DNA from: Marinobacter sp. EhC06
GTDB lineage: Bacteria; Pseudomonadota; Gammaproteobacteria; Pseudomonadales; Oleiphilaceae
Direction: 5' to 3'
DNA length: 64,000 nucleotides
NCBI RefSeq assembly: GCF_001650915.1
Contig: NZ_LXYO01000038.1
Coordinates: forward strand, 46,032-110,031
Shown: one piece after another, positions 8,210 through 17,266 of the stretch
How positions within the stretch are numbered: the first letter of the stretch is position 1
Layout: every line of letters starts with the position of its first letter
Notes under the pieces: model-generated
What the model was told of the DNA's origin: nothing
Seen by the model: only the letters and a program-made list of their open reading frames with translations
Database searches by the model: none
Made by a program: the position numbers and the translations under genes

Positions 8210-8641
8210 GTGAGTACCATGAGAAAAGCAACTACCCGACTGGGACGCCTGGCCGCTGCGGCCGGATTGGCGGTCACACTGGGCTTTGCCCCTGCGGCCT
8301 TCGCGGATGAGATCGTTGCACTCAAGAATGCGCTCTACGGAGCAGGGTACGACATTTCCAATGTCAGCCCGCAAATGGATGACTCAACCCGGTCCGCGCT
8401 GACCCGGTTCCAGCAGGATAACGGTCTTCAGGCTACCGGTATTCTGGACGATCCGACCAAGGAAGCCCTGGGCATGATTTCGGTTCAGGTGGCCGCGTCG
8501 GCACCGTCACAGTCCACTGGATCCAGCAGCGCTCCGACTCAGGAGTCAGCTTCTTCCACGGCAGAAACGTCGGCCCCGGAGGAACCTGAGCAGGACGACG
8601 CCATTGAAGAAGAGGAAGACGGAGGCTGGTCGCTCTGGTAA
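8210..8641 (+). CDS. Exported peptidoglycan-binding domain protein
   Basis: A 143-residue protein with a signal peptide (basic start, then the hydrophobic LAAAAGLAVTLGFAPAAFA before the likely cleavage site). It carries one PG_binding_1-like module: KNALYGAGYDISN, STRSALTRFQQDNGLQATGILDDPTKEALG. The C-terminal 50 residues are Ser/Thr/Ala-rich, then strongly acidic, ending DGGWSLW. It probably sits in the periplasm bound to the wall, without an enzyme domain. The start is GTG 8210 after AGGAG, or ATG 8219 after AGCAGG. Confidence 0.8.
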   Translation: MSTMRKATTRLGRLAAAAGLAVTLGFAPAAFADEIVALKNALYGAGYDISNVSPQMDDSTRSALTRFQQDNGLQATGILDDPTKEALGMISVQVAASAPSQSTGSSSAPTQESASSTAETSAPEEPEQDDAIEEEEDGGWSLW

Positions 8642-8660
8642 TCGGAGTCTCCTGAACAGA

Positions 8661-8695
8661 AAAAGCCCGCCGGGACTTTCCCGCCGGGCTTTTTT
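8661..8695. terminator. Intrinsic terminator
   Basis: GCCCGCCGGGA (8665-8675) pairs with TCCCGCCGGGC (8679-8689) with a single mismatch, flanked by an A-run on the left and six T on the right. It should end the transcript of the wall-binding protein and, read on the other strand, the ilvD transcript. Confidence 0.85.
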
Positions 8696-8716
8696 GCTGG
8701 CTGGCGCTCAGGATTT

Positions 8717-10552
8717 TCAGCCGAGCTTTTCGAGATCCCGAACGGCGCCCTTATCAGCGCTTGTGGCGAGCAGCGCGTAGGCTTTCAGGGCAGCAGATAC
8801 CTTGCGGTCCCGCGGCAGTTCCGGTTTCCAGCCCTTGGCATCCCGTGCTTCCCGGCGACGATCCAGCTCGCGCTGATCCAGTTCAACATTGATACTCCGG
8901 TTCGGAATGTCGATAAGGATCGTATCGCCATTCTCGATCAGGCCAATGGCTCCACCGGCGGCAGCTTCCGGCGACGCGTGACCGATGGACAGGCCCGAGG
9001 TGCCGCCGGAGAAACGTCCGTCGGTCAGCAGTGCGCAGTCCTTTCCGAGGCCCTTGGATTTCAGGTAGCTGGTCGGGTACAGCATTTCCTGCATACCCGG
9101 GCCGCCGCGGGGGCCCTCATAACGGATGATCACAACCTCGCCCGGCTTGACGTCGTCGGCGAGAATGCCGGCAACGGCGGAATCCTGACTTTCGAACACC
9201 CGGGCCTTGCCCTCAAATACATAGATGCTCTCGTCGACCCCCGCGGTCTTGACCACGCAGCCGTCCAGGGCAATATTGCCGTACAGCACGGCCAGGCCAC
9301 CCTCGGAGCTATAGGCATTTTCAACAGAGCGAATGCAGCCGGTTTCCCGGTCACCGTCCAGGGTTGGCCAGCGGGTGCTCTGGGAGAAGGCGGTCTGGGT
9401 GGGGATGCCGGCGGGCCCTGCTTTGTAGAATTCGACCACTTCGGTGGTCGGCGACCTCATGATATCCCAGGTCTCGAGCGCTTCTCTCATGGTTTTGCTG
9501 TGCACGGTGGGTAGATCGGTGTTGATCAGTCCGCCCCGTTCCAGCTCGCCGAGAATGCCCATGATACCGCCGGCCCGGTGCACGTCTTCCATGTGATACT
9601 TGGGCGAGTTGGGCGCCACCTTGCACAGCTGCGGGACCCGGCGTGAAAGCTGGTCGATTTCGTTCAGGGTAAACGGAACACCGCCTTCCTGGGCGGCCGC
9701 CAGCAAGTGAAGGATGGTGTTCGTTGAGCCGCCCATGGCGATGTCCATGACCATGGCGTTTTCAAAGGCTGCCATTGAGGCGATGCTCAAAGGCAGCACG
9801 CTGGCGTCGTCCTGCTCGTAATAGCGCCGCGCATTCTCCACAATCTGTCGACCGGCCTTCAGGAAAAGCTGTTCCCGGTCGGCGTGGGTGGCCAGCAGAG
9901 AACCATTGCCCGGCAGCGCAAGGCCAATGGCTTCGGTCAGACAGTTCATGGAGTTGGCGGTGAACATGCCGGAACAGGAGCCGCAGGTGGGACAGGCGCT
10001 GCGTTCGTATTCTTCCACCTGTTCATCGGAGGCGTTGGGGTCTGCGGCAATGACCATGGCATCCACCAGGTCCAGCTTGTGTTCGGACAGCTTGGTTTTG
10101 CCCGCTTCCATGGGCCCGCCGGAGACGAAAATGGTGGGGATATTCAGACGCATGGCGGCCATCAGCATGCCCGGGGTGATCTTGTCGCAGTTGGAAATAC
10201 ACACAAGGGCGTCGGCGCAATGGGCGTTGACCATGTACTCTACAGAGTCTGCGATGATTTCCCGGGAGGGTAGGGAGTACAGCATGCCGTCGTGGCCCAT
10301 GGCGATGCCATCGTCGACTGCGATGGTGTTGAATTCCTTGGCCACACCGCCGGAGGCCTCGATTTCGCGGCACACCAGCTGGCCCAGGTCTTTGAGGTGC
10401 ACGTGGCCCGGCACGAACTGGGTGAAGGAGTTGGCAACCGCGATAATGGGCTTGCCGAAATCCCCGTCTTTCATACCGGTGGCGCGCCAGAGGGCGCGGG
10501 CGCCGGCCATGTTGCGACCTGCGGTGGATGTCCGCGAACGATACTGAGGCAT
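8717..10552 (-). CDS. ilvD: Dihydroxy-acid dehydratase
   Basis: Iron-sulfur enzyme of valine, leucine and isoleucine synthesis; it dehydrates dihydroxy-isovalerate and its methyl homologue to the 2-oxo acids. The 611-residue protein has the normal E. coli-type length. Visible motifs are CISNCDKITPGML, the cluster-binding CPTCGSCSGMFTANSMN, GGSTNTILHLLA, and the C-terminal DGRFSGGTSGLSIGH signature. It stands alone on the minus strand between a terminator and a divergent HDOD gene. Confidence 0.98.
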   Translation of the reverse strand: MPQYRSRTSTAGRNMAGARALWRATGMKDGDFGKPIIAVANSFTQFVPGHVHLKDLGQLVCREIEASGGVAKEFNTIAVDDGIAMGHDGMLYSLPSREIIADSVEYMVNAHCADALVCISNCDKITPGMLMAAMRLNIPTIFVSGGPMEAGKTKLSEHKLDLVDAMVIAADPNASDEQVEEYERSACPTCGSCSGMFTANSMNCLTEAIGLALPGNGSLLATHADREQLFLKAGRQIVENARRYYEQDDASVLPLSIASMAAFENAMVMDIAMGGSTNTILHLLAAAQEGGVPFTLNEIDQLSRRVPQLCKVAPNSPKYHMEDVHRAGGIMGILGELERGGLINTDLPTVHSKTMREALETWDIMRSPTTEVVEFYKAGPAGIPTQTAFSQSTRWPTLDGDRETGCIRSVENAYSSEGGLAVLYGNIALDGCVVKTAGVDESIYVFEGKARVFESQDSAVAGILADDVKPGEVVIIRYEGPRGGPGMQEMLYPTSYLKSKGLGKDCALLTDGRFSGGTSGLSIGHASPEAAAGGAIGLIENGDTILIDIPNRSINVELDQRELDRRREARDAKGWKPELPRDRKVSAALKAYALLATSADKGAVRDLEKLG

Positions 10553-10712
10553 GGTGTTCGGTTCTCTCTGTTGTTACCTGATGATGTCGATCAAAAAAAC
10601 AGAGGATACCAGATTAGACTCGAGGCGCATGGTTGTTTTCAGAGCCGCTGTTTACAATAGTTAACATAGTTGCCAACTTATTTTCCGGTTTGAACCGACA
10701 AGGAGTATGCCT

Positions 10713-11969
10713 ATGGCCGGCCAGGAAAGCCTGCCGCTTCGTCGCCTTAAAGAGTTTCAGCCGTTGAACCGGCTGACGGATGACCAACTGGTCCTGCTTG
10801 CCAGCCGCGCCGAACGACGAACCCACGGGCCCGGCCAGCGGGTTCTTGAGCGCGGTGTCCGGGACGGTCTCGACTTCTTTCTGATTGCCGGCAAGGTGGA
10901 GCTGGAATCCCTGGACGGCCGTAAATCGATCATCGAAGCCGAGACGGAGAAAGCGCACAATCCCATTGCCCGGCTCCAGCCCCGAATGTACGACGTAACC
11001 GCCGTAAAACCCTGCGAGTTCCTGGTTGTGGAGCAGGAGATCCTTAACCAGCTGCTGCGCTCGGCGCCGGTGGAACAGGTTGAGATGGATTCCGGTGAGG
11101 GCGCGGGCGGTATCGAGAGCGAGGAACATCACCTGTTGATGGAATTCCTGTCGGAGTTGAGGTCGAATCAGGTAAAGCTCCCCAGTGTGCCGGATGTGGC
11201 CTGGAAGGTCCGGCGTGCGGTCGATCGTGAGGAATCGACGGCAGACCAGGTGGCATTGGCGGTGTCTGCGGATCCGGCCATGGCCGCGAAACTTGTCCGT
11301 GCCTGCAACAGCCCTCTGTATCGAGGGTTCAGTGACGTCCGGAATGTCCGGGAAGCGGTTGTCCGTCTCGGTATGCGTACCACTAGGCAGTTGGTGACGG
11401 TGTTTTCGATGCGGGAGGTTTTCAAGACCCGTCAGGCGTCGTTGCAAAAAGAAATGGAAAAGCTCTGGCGGCACTCCCGGGAAGTGGCAGCCCTGTGCTG
11501 GGTGCTGGCGGATCATGCTACCCGGCTAAACCCGGAAGAGGCACTGCTGGCGGGGCTGCTCCATGATATCGGTGTGGTGCCGATTCTGGTTCAGGCCGAA
11601 CACCATGTGAATCTCTTTGCCGATGAGGCCAATCTGAGTCATGCGATCCGGGAACTCAGGGCTGACGTGGGCACGGCGGTTCTCGAAAACTGGTCCTTCC
11701 CGCCGGCGTTCGTGGAGGCGGTCCGTCATGCCGAGGACTGGGGCTATGAATGCCGCGAGGCGTCGCCCCAACTGGTGGATGTGGTTATCGTGGCTCAATT
11801 GCATTCGATGATCGGTTCCAGCCAGAATGCCGAGCTACCTCCGTTCGACCAGGTGCCCGCATATCGGCGTCTGGGCGAACTTGAACTCAATGCCTCCCGC
11901 AGTTTGCAGCTTCTGACGGAGGCCAGGGCCCGGGTCGACGAAGTTCAGCAACTGTTGGCCATCCGGTAA
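10713..11969 (+). CDS. cNMP-like plus HDOD domain regulator
   Basis: A 418-residue signalling protein. Residues about 10-115 look like a degenerate cyclic-nucleotide-type beta barrel (GQRVLERGVRDGLDFFLIAGKVELE). Residues about 150-345 form an HDOD domain, with LPSVPDVAWKVRRAV, the PAMAAKLVRACNSP stretch and an HD-like LLAGLLHDIGVVPIL segment. HDOD proteins lack proven enzymatic activity and act as regulators in motility, stress or c-di-GMP circuits. I chose ATG 10713 because AAGGAG at 10700-10705 is correctly spaced for it and too close to ATG 10707. Confidence 0.85.
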   Translation: MAGQESLPLRRLKEFQPLNRLTDDQLVLLASRAERRTHGPGQRVLERGVRDGLDFFLIAGKVELESLDGRKSIIEAETEKAHNPIARLQPRMYDVTAVKPCEFLVVEQEILNQLLRSAPVEQVEMDSGEGAGGIESEEHHLLMEFLSELRSNQVKLPSVPDVAWKVRRAVDREESTADQVALAVSADPAMAAKLVRACNSPLYRGFSDVRNVREAVVRLGMRTTRQLVTVFSMREVFKTRQASLQKEMEKLWRHSREVAALCWVLADHATRLNPEEALLAGLLHDIGVVPILVQAEHHVNLFADEANLSHAIRELRADVGTAVLENWSFPPAFVEAVRHAEDWGYECREASPQLVDVVIVAQLHSMIGSSQNAELPPFDQVPAYRRLGELELNASRSLQLLTEARARVDEVQQLLAIR

Positions 11970-12021
11970 TTGTCCGGGCTGTGTAAACTGTGGAGTCTGC
12001 TTTCCGGTGACTGTTGCTCTT

Positions 12022-12600
12022 ATGAATGTACCTTTGTTCCCCCTGAATTCCATCGTCCTGCCCAGGGGGAGGATTCCCTTGCAGTTGTTCGAGCCGCGCT
12101 ACATCGACATGCTCACCCGCTGTCTCAAGGAGGATCGCGGGTTCGTTGTGGTGCTGTTGAAGGAAGGCGGAGAGGCCGGGCGCACCGCAGCTTTTTACGA
12201 CATTGGCACCTACGTGCGGATTATTGATTTCCAGCAGCTTGATAACGGCCTTCTGGGAATTACCGTTGAGGGCGAATCGAAGGTGTCGGTGGTGCGAAGC
12301 TGGCAGCAGGAAGACGGGTTGAATGTTGGCGACGTGGAATGTCTGATTGAAGAGGCAGAGAGGGAAGTGCCTGAACGTTTCAGCGAATTGCCTTCGGTCC
12401 TCAAGGCCCTGTTCCGGCACCCGGTCATAAGGGACCTGAACATGGACATCGACTATGGCGATGCCCGGGATGTTGGCTGGCGGCTCACGGAGCTGTTGCC
12501 TTTGGACAAACAGGAAAAGCAGAAGCTGGTGGAGTTGCAGGATCCACTGGAACGCCTCAGTCGACTTCAGGGACTTCTGGAAGCGCTGGAGGAGGGCTAG
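12022..12600 (+). CDS. Stand-alone LON substrate-binding domain protein
   Basis: A 192-residue cytoplasmic protein made only of the Lon N-terminal (substrate-binding) domain; it has neither the AAA+ nor the protease part. The start MNVPLFPLNSIVLPRGRIPLQLFEPRYIDM is typical (shown here as two pieces: VPLFPLNSIVLP and IPLQLFEPRYIDM). An alternative GTG start at 12007 would add five residues. The exact role is unknown; such proteins may bind unfolded proteins. It is convergent with the DedA-PAP2 gene, with three bases between stops. Confidence 0.82.
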   Translation: MNVPLFPLNSIVLPRGRIPLQLFEPRYIDMLTRCLKEDRGFVVVLLKEGGEAGRTAAFYDIGTYVRIIDFQQLDNGLLGITVEGESKVSVVRSWQQEDGLNVGDVECLIEEAEREVPERFSELPSVLKALFRHPVIRDLNMDIDYGDARDVGWRLTELLPLDKQEKQKLVELQDPLERLSRLQGLLEALEEG

Positions 12601-12603
12601 CCT

Positions 12604-14055
12604 TTAAGTCACGGGCCGGAAATTCATAACTGCCTCACCCCATGACAGCACAATATATCCGCCTGCAAAGACCGCCCAGACAACCGCTGCCGCCACAATG
12701 GTTATATCAGGGGGCAGAGGTACCTTGTCGTAGCGGCTGTAGCTGGCCCGCACCGCCCCGGTTACAGCCAGGGCAAGCAGCAATCCCCCAATGACGTCCG
12801 TAAACCAGTGAACTCCGAGGTAAAGCCGACTCAGAGCCACGGGAACCAGTGGAAGAGAAAGCAGTACATAGTATTGCCAGCGCTTGCGGTGTCGGCTTTC
12901 GCCGGCAACAAAGCTGGCCAGCAGGGTGACCAGCAAGGTAACGCCTGCCGTGTGACCGCTGGGGAAGGCGCCGGAATCGGGCGGCCCCATGACCTCGTCG
13001 GGGCGTGGGACGCCGAGCAGGAACTTGAGGCCCCAGACCAGAAATATGGTCACAAAGACGGCCACCAGAATATGAATGGCAGCGGCATAATAGCCCCGGA
13101 ATAGCAATGCTGCGAATGCCAGAGCACCGGCGGCGATCAGAACCGGGGCGTCACCAAGCAACGTAATGGCAATGAAGGGGCCATCCAGCAGAGGTTGTCG
13201 GAGTTGCTCAAACCATTGCAGGGCGGCCTGGTCGAAGCCATCAAGCAGGCTCGTTGCTGTAGCCAGTTGCTTCCAGATCAGCAGCAGTGCGGAAGCGCCA
13301 AGCGCGAGCATGAACGAAGCCAGCGGAAATTCACCCTCCCGGGCAGGGCGTTGATTGGTGTACAGGCGCCAGAATCGGTGAGTCGCTTCGTATTGAGCCA
13401 TCCACTGCTTAAGCCATTGGTAAAAGCGGCTGCTTTCACCAAGCCCCAGCTGAAATCGCAACAGCACGAAGTAGACCACGGTCAGGGCGGCGAGGCTGAT
13501 GCCGATCACCGCATAGAAGTGCGCAGGAGGCCTGATTTCGCTCGCCAGGGCGCTGCCCACCAGAAACCCCGGGAAAATATAGACTGGTGCCCAGGCGATG
13601 GCCGAGCCGATGTTGAAGGCCAGAAAGCGACGCCAGGACATCATCAGGGCTCCGGCCACCAGGGGAATAACCGGTCGCACGGGCCCGACAAAGCGACCGA
13701 TGATCACGCTTTTGCCGCCGTGACGGGTAAAAAATCGCTCTCCGGTGCTGATGACTTTCGGATAACGGCTCAGCGGCCAGGCCGTTGTCAGGCGGCCCTG
13801 CAGCAGCCGCCCAAGGCCAAAGCTGGCGGTGTCCCCCGCAATGGCACCCAGACCGGCCCAGAGCAGTGCTTCTAATAACGGCATACCTGTCTCGCCGGCC
13901 AGTACAGCGACGGCAAACAGGATGGCGACACCCGGGACAATAATGCCGGCTATGGCGAGGGATTCGATGAAGGCGGTCGTAAACAGAGCCGTTGCCAGCC
14001 AGCCGGGATGCAGGCTCAACCATGCCGACAGGTCATTCAGCCAGGCACTGCTCAT
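12604..14055 (-). CDS. DedA-PAP2 fusion membrane protein
   Basis: A 483-residue fusion of two lipid-linked membrane domains. The N-terminal 210 residues are a DedA/SNARE-associated domain (IPGVAILFAVA-type start, RFFTRHGGKSVIIGRFVGPVRPVIPLVAG region with the conserved Arg and Gly residues); DedA proteins include undecaprenyl-phosphate and phospholipid flippases. The C-terminal half is a PAP2 phosphatase with complete motifs KFLLGVPRP, FPSGHTAG and SRLYLGVHWFTDV. It may dephosphorylate a lipid pyrophosphate, such as undecaprenyl pyrophosphate, and move the product. Its start overlaps the stop of the GGDEF-like gene before it by four bases, so they form an operon. Confidence 0.9.
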   Translation of the reverse strand: MSSAWLNDLSAWLSLHPGWLATALFTTAFIESLAIAGIIVPGVAILFAVAVLAGETGMPLLEALLWAGLGAIAGDTASFGLGRLLQGRLTTAWPLSRYPKVISTGERFFTRHGGKSVIIGRFVGPVRPVIPLVAGALMMSWRRFLAFNIGSAIAWAPVYIFPGFLVGSALASEIRPPAHFYAVIGISLAALTVVYFVLLRFQLGLGESSRFYQWLKQWMAQYEATHRFWRLYTNQRPAREGEFPLASFMLALGASALLLIWKQLATATSLLDGFDQAALQWFEQLRQPLLDGPFIAITLLGDAPVLIAAGALAFAALLFRGYYAAAIHILVAVFVTIFLVWGLKFLLGVPRPDEVMGPPDSGAFPSGHTAGVTLLVTLLASFVAGESRHRKRWQYYVLLSLPLVPVALSRLYLGVHWFTDVIGGLLLALAVTGAVRASYSRYDKVPLPPDITIVAAAVVWAVFAGGYIVLSWGEAVMNFRPVT

Positions 14056-14810
14056 GTTTCGATGGTTTCTCCCGGGCTGAACCAGACCGAATCAGTCCCG
14101 CGCCTTCGAGCTTCCTCCATGGCCTGGTGGGCCCGCTTCCGGAGAGTGTCTGTACGGGTGTCGCCACTGCCACGGGTGGTGCAGCCCAGACTGACGGTGG
14201 CCTTGCCAACCACGGGCCAGTGGTGTTCGGCGATGGTCCGGCTGATCTCTTTCTGCAGGGTTTCATCCAGGAAGCGGGCGTTGTGAGCACCGGTTACGGG
14301 ATCGGTAATCGCAAGATCCTCGGCTGACTGGGCCATGTGATCATAGTGCCAGATATACAGTGCCGCGACCGCCAGAAGAATGAACAGGCCTGCCGTGATG
14401 GCAATGGCCTCGGCCGGAGCCTGTTCCAGGAACAGGATGATCGACATGGGCACAAGCAGCAAAAGGGAGAGCCCGACGCCCTGGCGCAATGGCAGGATAA
14501 GCAGGTTCAGGACAAGCAGGGGCATTGCCCAGTGGCTGATACCGGGTGCATCCATGTTCAGCAGTGCTGCCAGCATGCCGCTGTTCAGGCCGGAGAGAAT
14601 CACCAGATGCCCCGGCGCTGACAGCTGATGCCGACGACAGATAATGGTGTAAATAGCGCCGGCCAGGGTCAGAACCGCCATCCCTGAGGCCAGGTAGAAC
14701 AATTCGTAGAAGCCATAGCGCAGGTTCTGCATGGCCAGGGTGAAGATGAACAGGCAGGCAATGCCGTAGCCAAAGGCGTGGGTCCATGTTCTCAGACGGG
14801 TCTCTGTCAT
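14052..14810 (-). CDS. Membrane protein with internally deleted GGDEF domain
   Basis: A 252-residue protein with about five or six membrane segments in residues 10-160, then a broken GGDEF domain. The domain starts normally (AITDPVTGAHNARFLDETLQ) but jumps directly to the late helix and strand (RTIAEHHWPVVGKATVSLGC), then the final RKRAHQAMEEARRRGTDSVW. About 85 residues that would carry the metal site, GGEEF and the I-site are missing. The frame is intact, so it is an in-frame deletion rather than a frameshift. It cannot be a cyclase; it could be a regulator or a decaying gene. It overlaps both neighbours by four bases. Confidence 0.8.
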   Translation of the reverse strand: MTETRLRTWTHAFGYGIACLFIFTLAMQNLRYGFYELFYLASGMAVLTLAGAIYTIICRRHQLSAPGHLVILSGLNSGMLAALLNMDAPGISHWAMPLLVLNLLILPLRQGVGLSLLLLVPMSIILFLEQAPAEAIAITAGLFILLAVAALYIWHYDHMAQSAEDLAITDPVTGAHNARFLDETLQKEISRTIAEHHWPVVGKATVSLGCTTRGSGDTRTDTLRKRAHQAMEEARRRGTDSVWFSPGETIET

Positions 14811-15823
14811 GATACCGGCCCCTGGGCTTGCGGCTGGCTTGGTTGCGCAGGCTGCGACCAGGAACTGTAGGCCTGGCTTCGGTTGCCTCCCTGCTGTTGC
14901 GCCCGGCGCAAGGCATTCGCCGCGCTCTGCTGAAGACTGTTGGCATCGTCACCGATATTCAGGCCGGCAATTCCGGTACTGACAGTGAGGTTCATGCCAT
15001 GTGATTCCAGAAGTGTTGCCAGGCCCTTGCGGATAGTCTCGGCACGGGCAATGGCGTCGCTGGTGGAGATGCCTGGCAGAATCACCAGAAACTGCAGATC
15101 GGCGACCCGGTAATAGGTGTCGAAATCACGGATCTGGGAATGCAGGTAACGACCAATGCGCGGGAGTATTGAACGTATGTCCTCATCCGGATCATTGTCG
15201 CTCAGGTGGGTGTCCAGTCCGATCATGATAATGGACATGTCTGTGCCTTCCCGTTCGCTGCGCTGGATTTCTTTGTGCAGGTCGGCGGAAAGATACTCCC
15301 GGCTTGCGGCCTGGGTCAGTTCATCGGTCCGGCGCAATGGGGCCAGTTGCCGGGCCTTGTAGTCACGCAGGAATACCAGCAGCGCCGAGAGCAGCATGGT
15401 GAGCAGAAATGCGCTGATCATCTGGTGGCGGTCAGCAAGGCCGACAGCCCACTGTGTTGCGATCATCGCCAGAACTGTAATGAGCAGGGTGATCAGTGCT
15501 GCTGCCGCAGGCGGGACCAGTGCGAAAGCGACGAGGGGAAGGGCGTACAGCCAGTGGCTCAGGACCCAGGGGCCAGTCCAGAAGCTGGCCAAAAGAATCA
15601 GCAGAAGAATCACGAAAAAAGCCTGCTGGACCCGAGGCCAGGGCTGATTCACCCGGCTGGGATGAAAGGTCTTGCCGGCAATCACAATGCCTGAGGCTGC
15701 AGCCGCAGCCGCCGCAACCATGGGTTCTCCCAGTACGGCACAGAGGGTGGCAACGGCGATCAGGGCCACGAAGCCTGCCCGCGACAACTTGCTTAACAGG
15801 AATTTTTCGGCCATCTGGGCCAT
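14807..15823 (-). CDS. Membrane protein with degenerate GGDEF domain, I-site kept
   Basis: A 338-residue protein with six or so membrane segments up to residue 165, then a GGDEF-fold domain (RTDELTQAASREYLSADLHKE). The catalytic motif is replaced by ADLQF (VADLQFLVILPG), so it is unlikely to make c-di-GMP. Five residues before it is RDFD, which fits the RxxD inhibitory c-di-GMP-binding site. A receptor role like that of PelD is therefore possible. The C-tail is Gln/Pro/Ser-rich. I chose ATG 15823, preceded by AAGGAAGG, rather than a start at 15880. It is first gene of the operon with 14052-14810 and 12604-14055. Confidence 0.8.
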   Translation of the reverse strand: MAQMAEKFLLSKLSRAGFVALIAVATLCAVLGEPMVAAAAAAASGIVIAGKTFHPSRVNQPWPRVQQAFFVILLLILLASFWTGPWVLSHWLYALPLVAFALVPPAAAALITLLITVLAMIATQWAVGLADRHQMISAFLLTMLLSALLVFLRDYKARQLAPLRRTDELTQAASREYLSADLHKEIQRSEREGTDMSIIMIGLDTHLSDNDPDEDIRSILPRIGRYLHSQIRDFDTYYRVADLQFLVILPGISTSDAIARAETIRKGLATLLESHGMNLTVSTGIAGLNIGDDANSLQQSAANALRRAQQQGGNRSQAYSSWSQPAQPSQPQAQGPVS

Positions 15824-16009
15824 TGTGTCCTTCCTTTTCCCGAACTCCCTGAATAAAACCGTCCCCGGGGAGTTGTTCAAAAGCTCCTTCAGTTTCCGAG
15901 TATGGCATATAGCAGCGGTATAATATCTGTTTGGGATGCGTACTTGAAACGGGAAAGGTAAAGTTAGGCACTTATTCCTGATTCCGCTTGAAAACAGAAA
16001 GGTATTTGA

Positions 16010-17266
16010 ATGGATATTGCAGCGTACATGGCTGAGGTTGGACAGCAGGCCCGAGCAGCGGCAACGGGAGTGGCGCGTTCGACCACCGCCGTGCGTAATC
16101 AGGCGCTACTCGCTACGGCAGATGCTCTTGATGCAGCCCGGGAAGAGCTGGCTCTGGCCAATGGCAAGGATTTGCAGCGGGGCCGTGAAAATGGCCTCGA
16201 TGCGGCGATGCTGGACCGGCTGGAGCTTACTCCCCAGCGAATCGATACCATGATTGAAGGCCTTCGCCAGGTGGCGTCGTTGCCGGACCCTATCGGTGCC
16301 ATTACCGACATGGCCTACCGCCCCTCTGGCATTCAGGTGGGCAAGATGCGTGTGCCGCTGGGAGTCATCGGTATCATCTACGAGTCCCGTCCTAACGTGA
16401 CCGTAGAGGCCGCCAGTCTGTGCCTCAAATCGGGCAATGCGACTATTCTCCGGGGCGGCTCGGAGTCGATCCATTCCAATCAGGCCATTGCTCGCTGTCT
16501 TTCCGAGGGACTTGCAAAAGCAGGGCTGCCCGAGAATGCGGTGCAGGTGATCAAAACAACCGATCGTGCGGCCGTGGGTGAGCTGATCACCATGCCAGAG
16601 TATGTTGATGTCATTGTGCCCAGAGGAGGCAAAGGCTTGATCGAACGCATCAGCCGCGATGCCCGGGTGCCGGTCATTAAACATCTCGATGGTGTCTGCC
16701 ATGTCTACATCGACAGCCATGCCGACCCGGAAAAGGCACTCAACGTGGCGATCAATGCCAAAACCCACCGGTATGGCACCTGTAACACCATGGAAACCCT
16801 GCTGGTCGACGCCGAGATCGCCGAGGATATTCTTCCGATGTTGGCTCAGGCTTTTGTTGAGAAAGGCGTGGAATTGCGTGGCTGCGAGCAAACCCGGGCT
16901 ATTGTCGAGGGTGTGAACGAAGCTACCGAGGCAGACTGGGAAGCCGAATATCTGGCTCCGGTCCTGGCGGTGCGTGTGGTTGACGGTCTGGAAGGCGCCA
17001 TTGCCCATATCAACCGCTACAGTTCCCAGCATACCGACAGCATCATTACCGAGAACTACACCCGGGCACGTCGGTTCATTACCGAAGTGGACTCCAGTTC
17101 CGTCATGGTCAACGCTTCAACGCGCTTTGCCGACGGGTTCGAGTATGGTCTGGGGGCCGAAATCGGGATCTCCACCGACAAGATTCACGCCCGTGGGCCG
17201 GTGGGGCTTGAGGGTCTCACGTCCCAGAAATACGTGGTCTTCGGTGACGGGCACATCCGGACCTGA
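16010..17266 (+). CDS. proA: Glutamate-5-semialdehyde dehydrogenase
   Basis: NADPH-dependent gamma-glutamyl phosphate reductase, the second step of proline synthesis from glutamate. The 418-residue protein has the family length. Visible are MRVPLGVIGIIYESRPNVT, KSGNATILRGGSE, the catalytic cysteine in HRYGTCNTMETLLV and the C-terminal FADGFEYGLGAEIGIST signature. It opens the proA-nadD-rsfS-rlmH-mrdA-rodA cluster; its stop overlaps the nadD start by one base. proB is not in the window. Confidence 0.98.
   Translation: MDIAAYMAEVGQQARAAATGVARSTTAVRNQALLATADALDAAREELALANGKDLQRGRENGLDAAMLDRLELTPQRIDTMIEGLRQVASLPDPIGAITDMAYRPSGIQVGKMRVPLGVIGIIYESRPNVTVEAASLCLKSGNATILRGGSESIHSNQAIARCLSEGLAKAGLPENAVQVIKTTDRAAVGELITMPEYVDVIVPRGGKGLIERISRDARVPVIKHLDGVCHVYIDSHADPEKALNVAINAKTHRYGTCNTMETLLVDAEIAEDILPMLAQAFVEKGVELRGCEQTRAIVEGVNEATEADWEAEYLAPVLAVRVVDGLEGAIAHINRYSSQHTDSIITENYTRARRFITEVDSSSVMVNASTRFADGFEYGLGAEIGISTDKIHARGPVGLEGLTSQKYVVFGDGHIRT

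Noticed and set aside
10023..10373. Several short antisense frames within ilvD
   Set aside because: Shadows of the dehydratase gene with Arg/His-rich peptides and no start signals.
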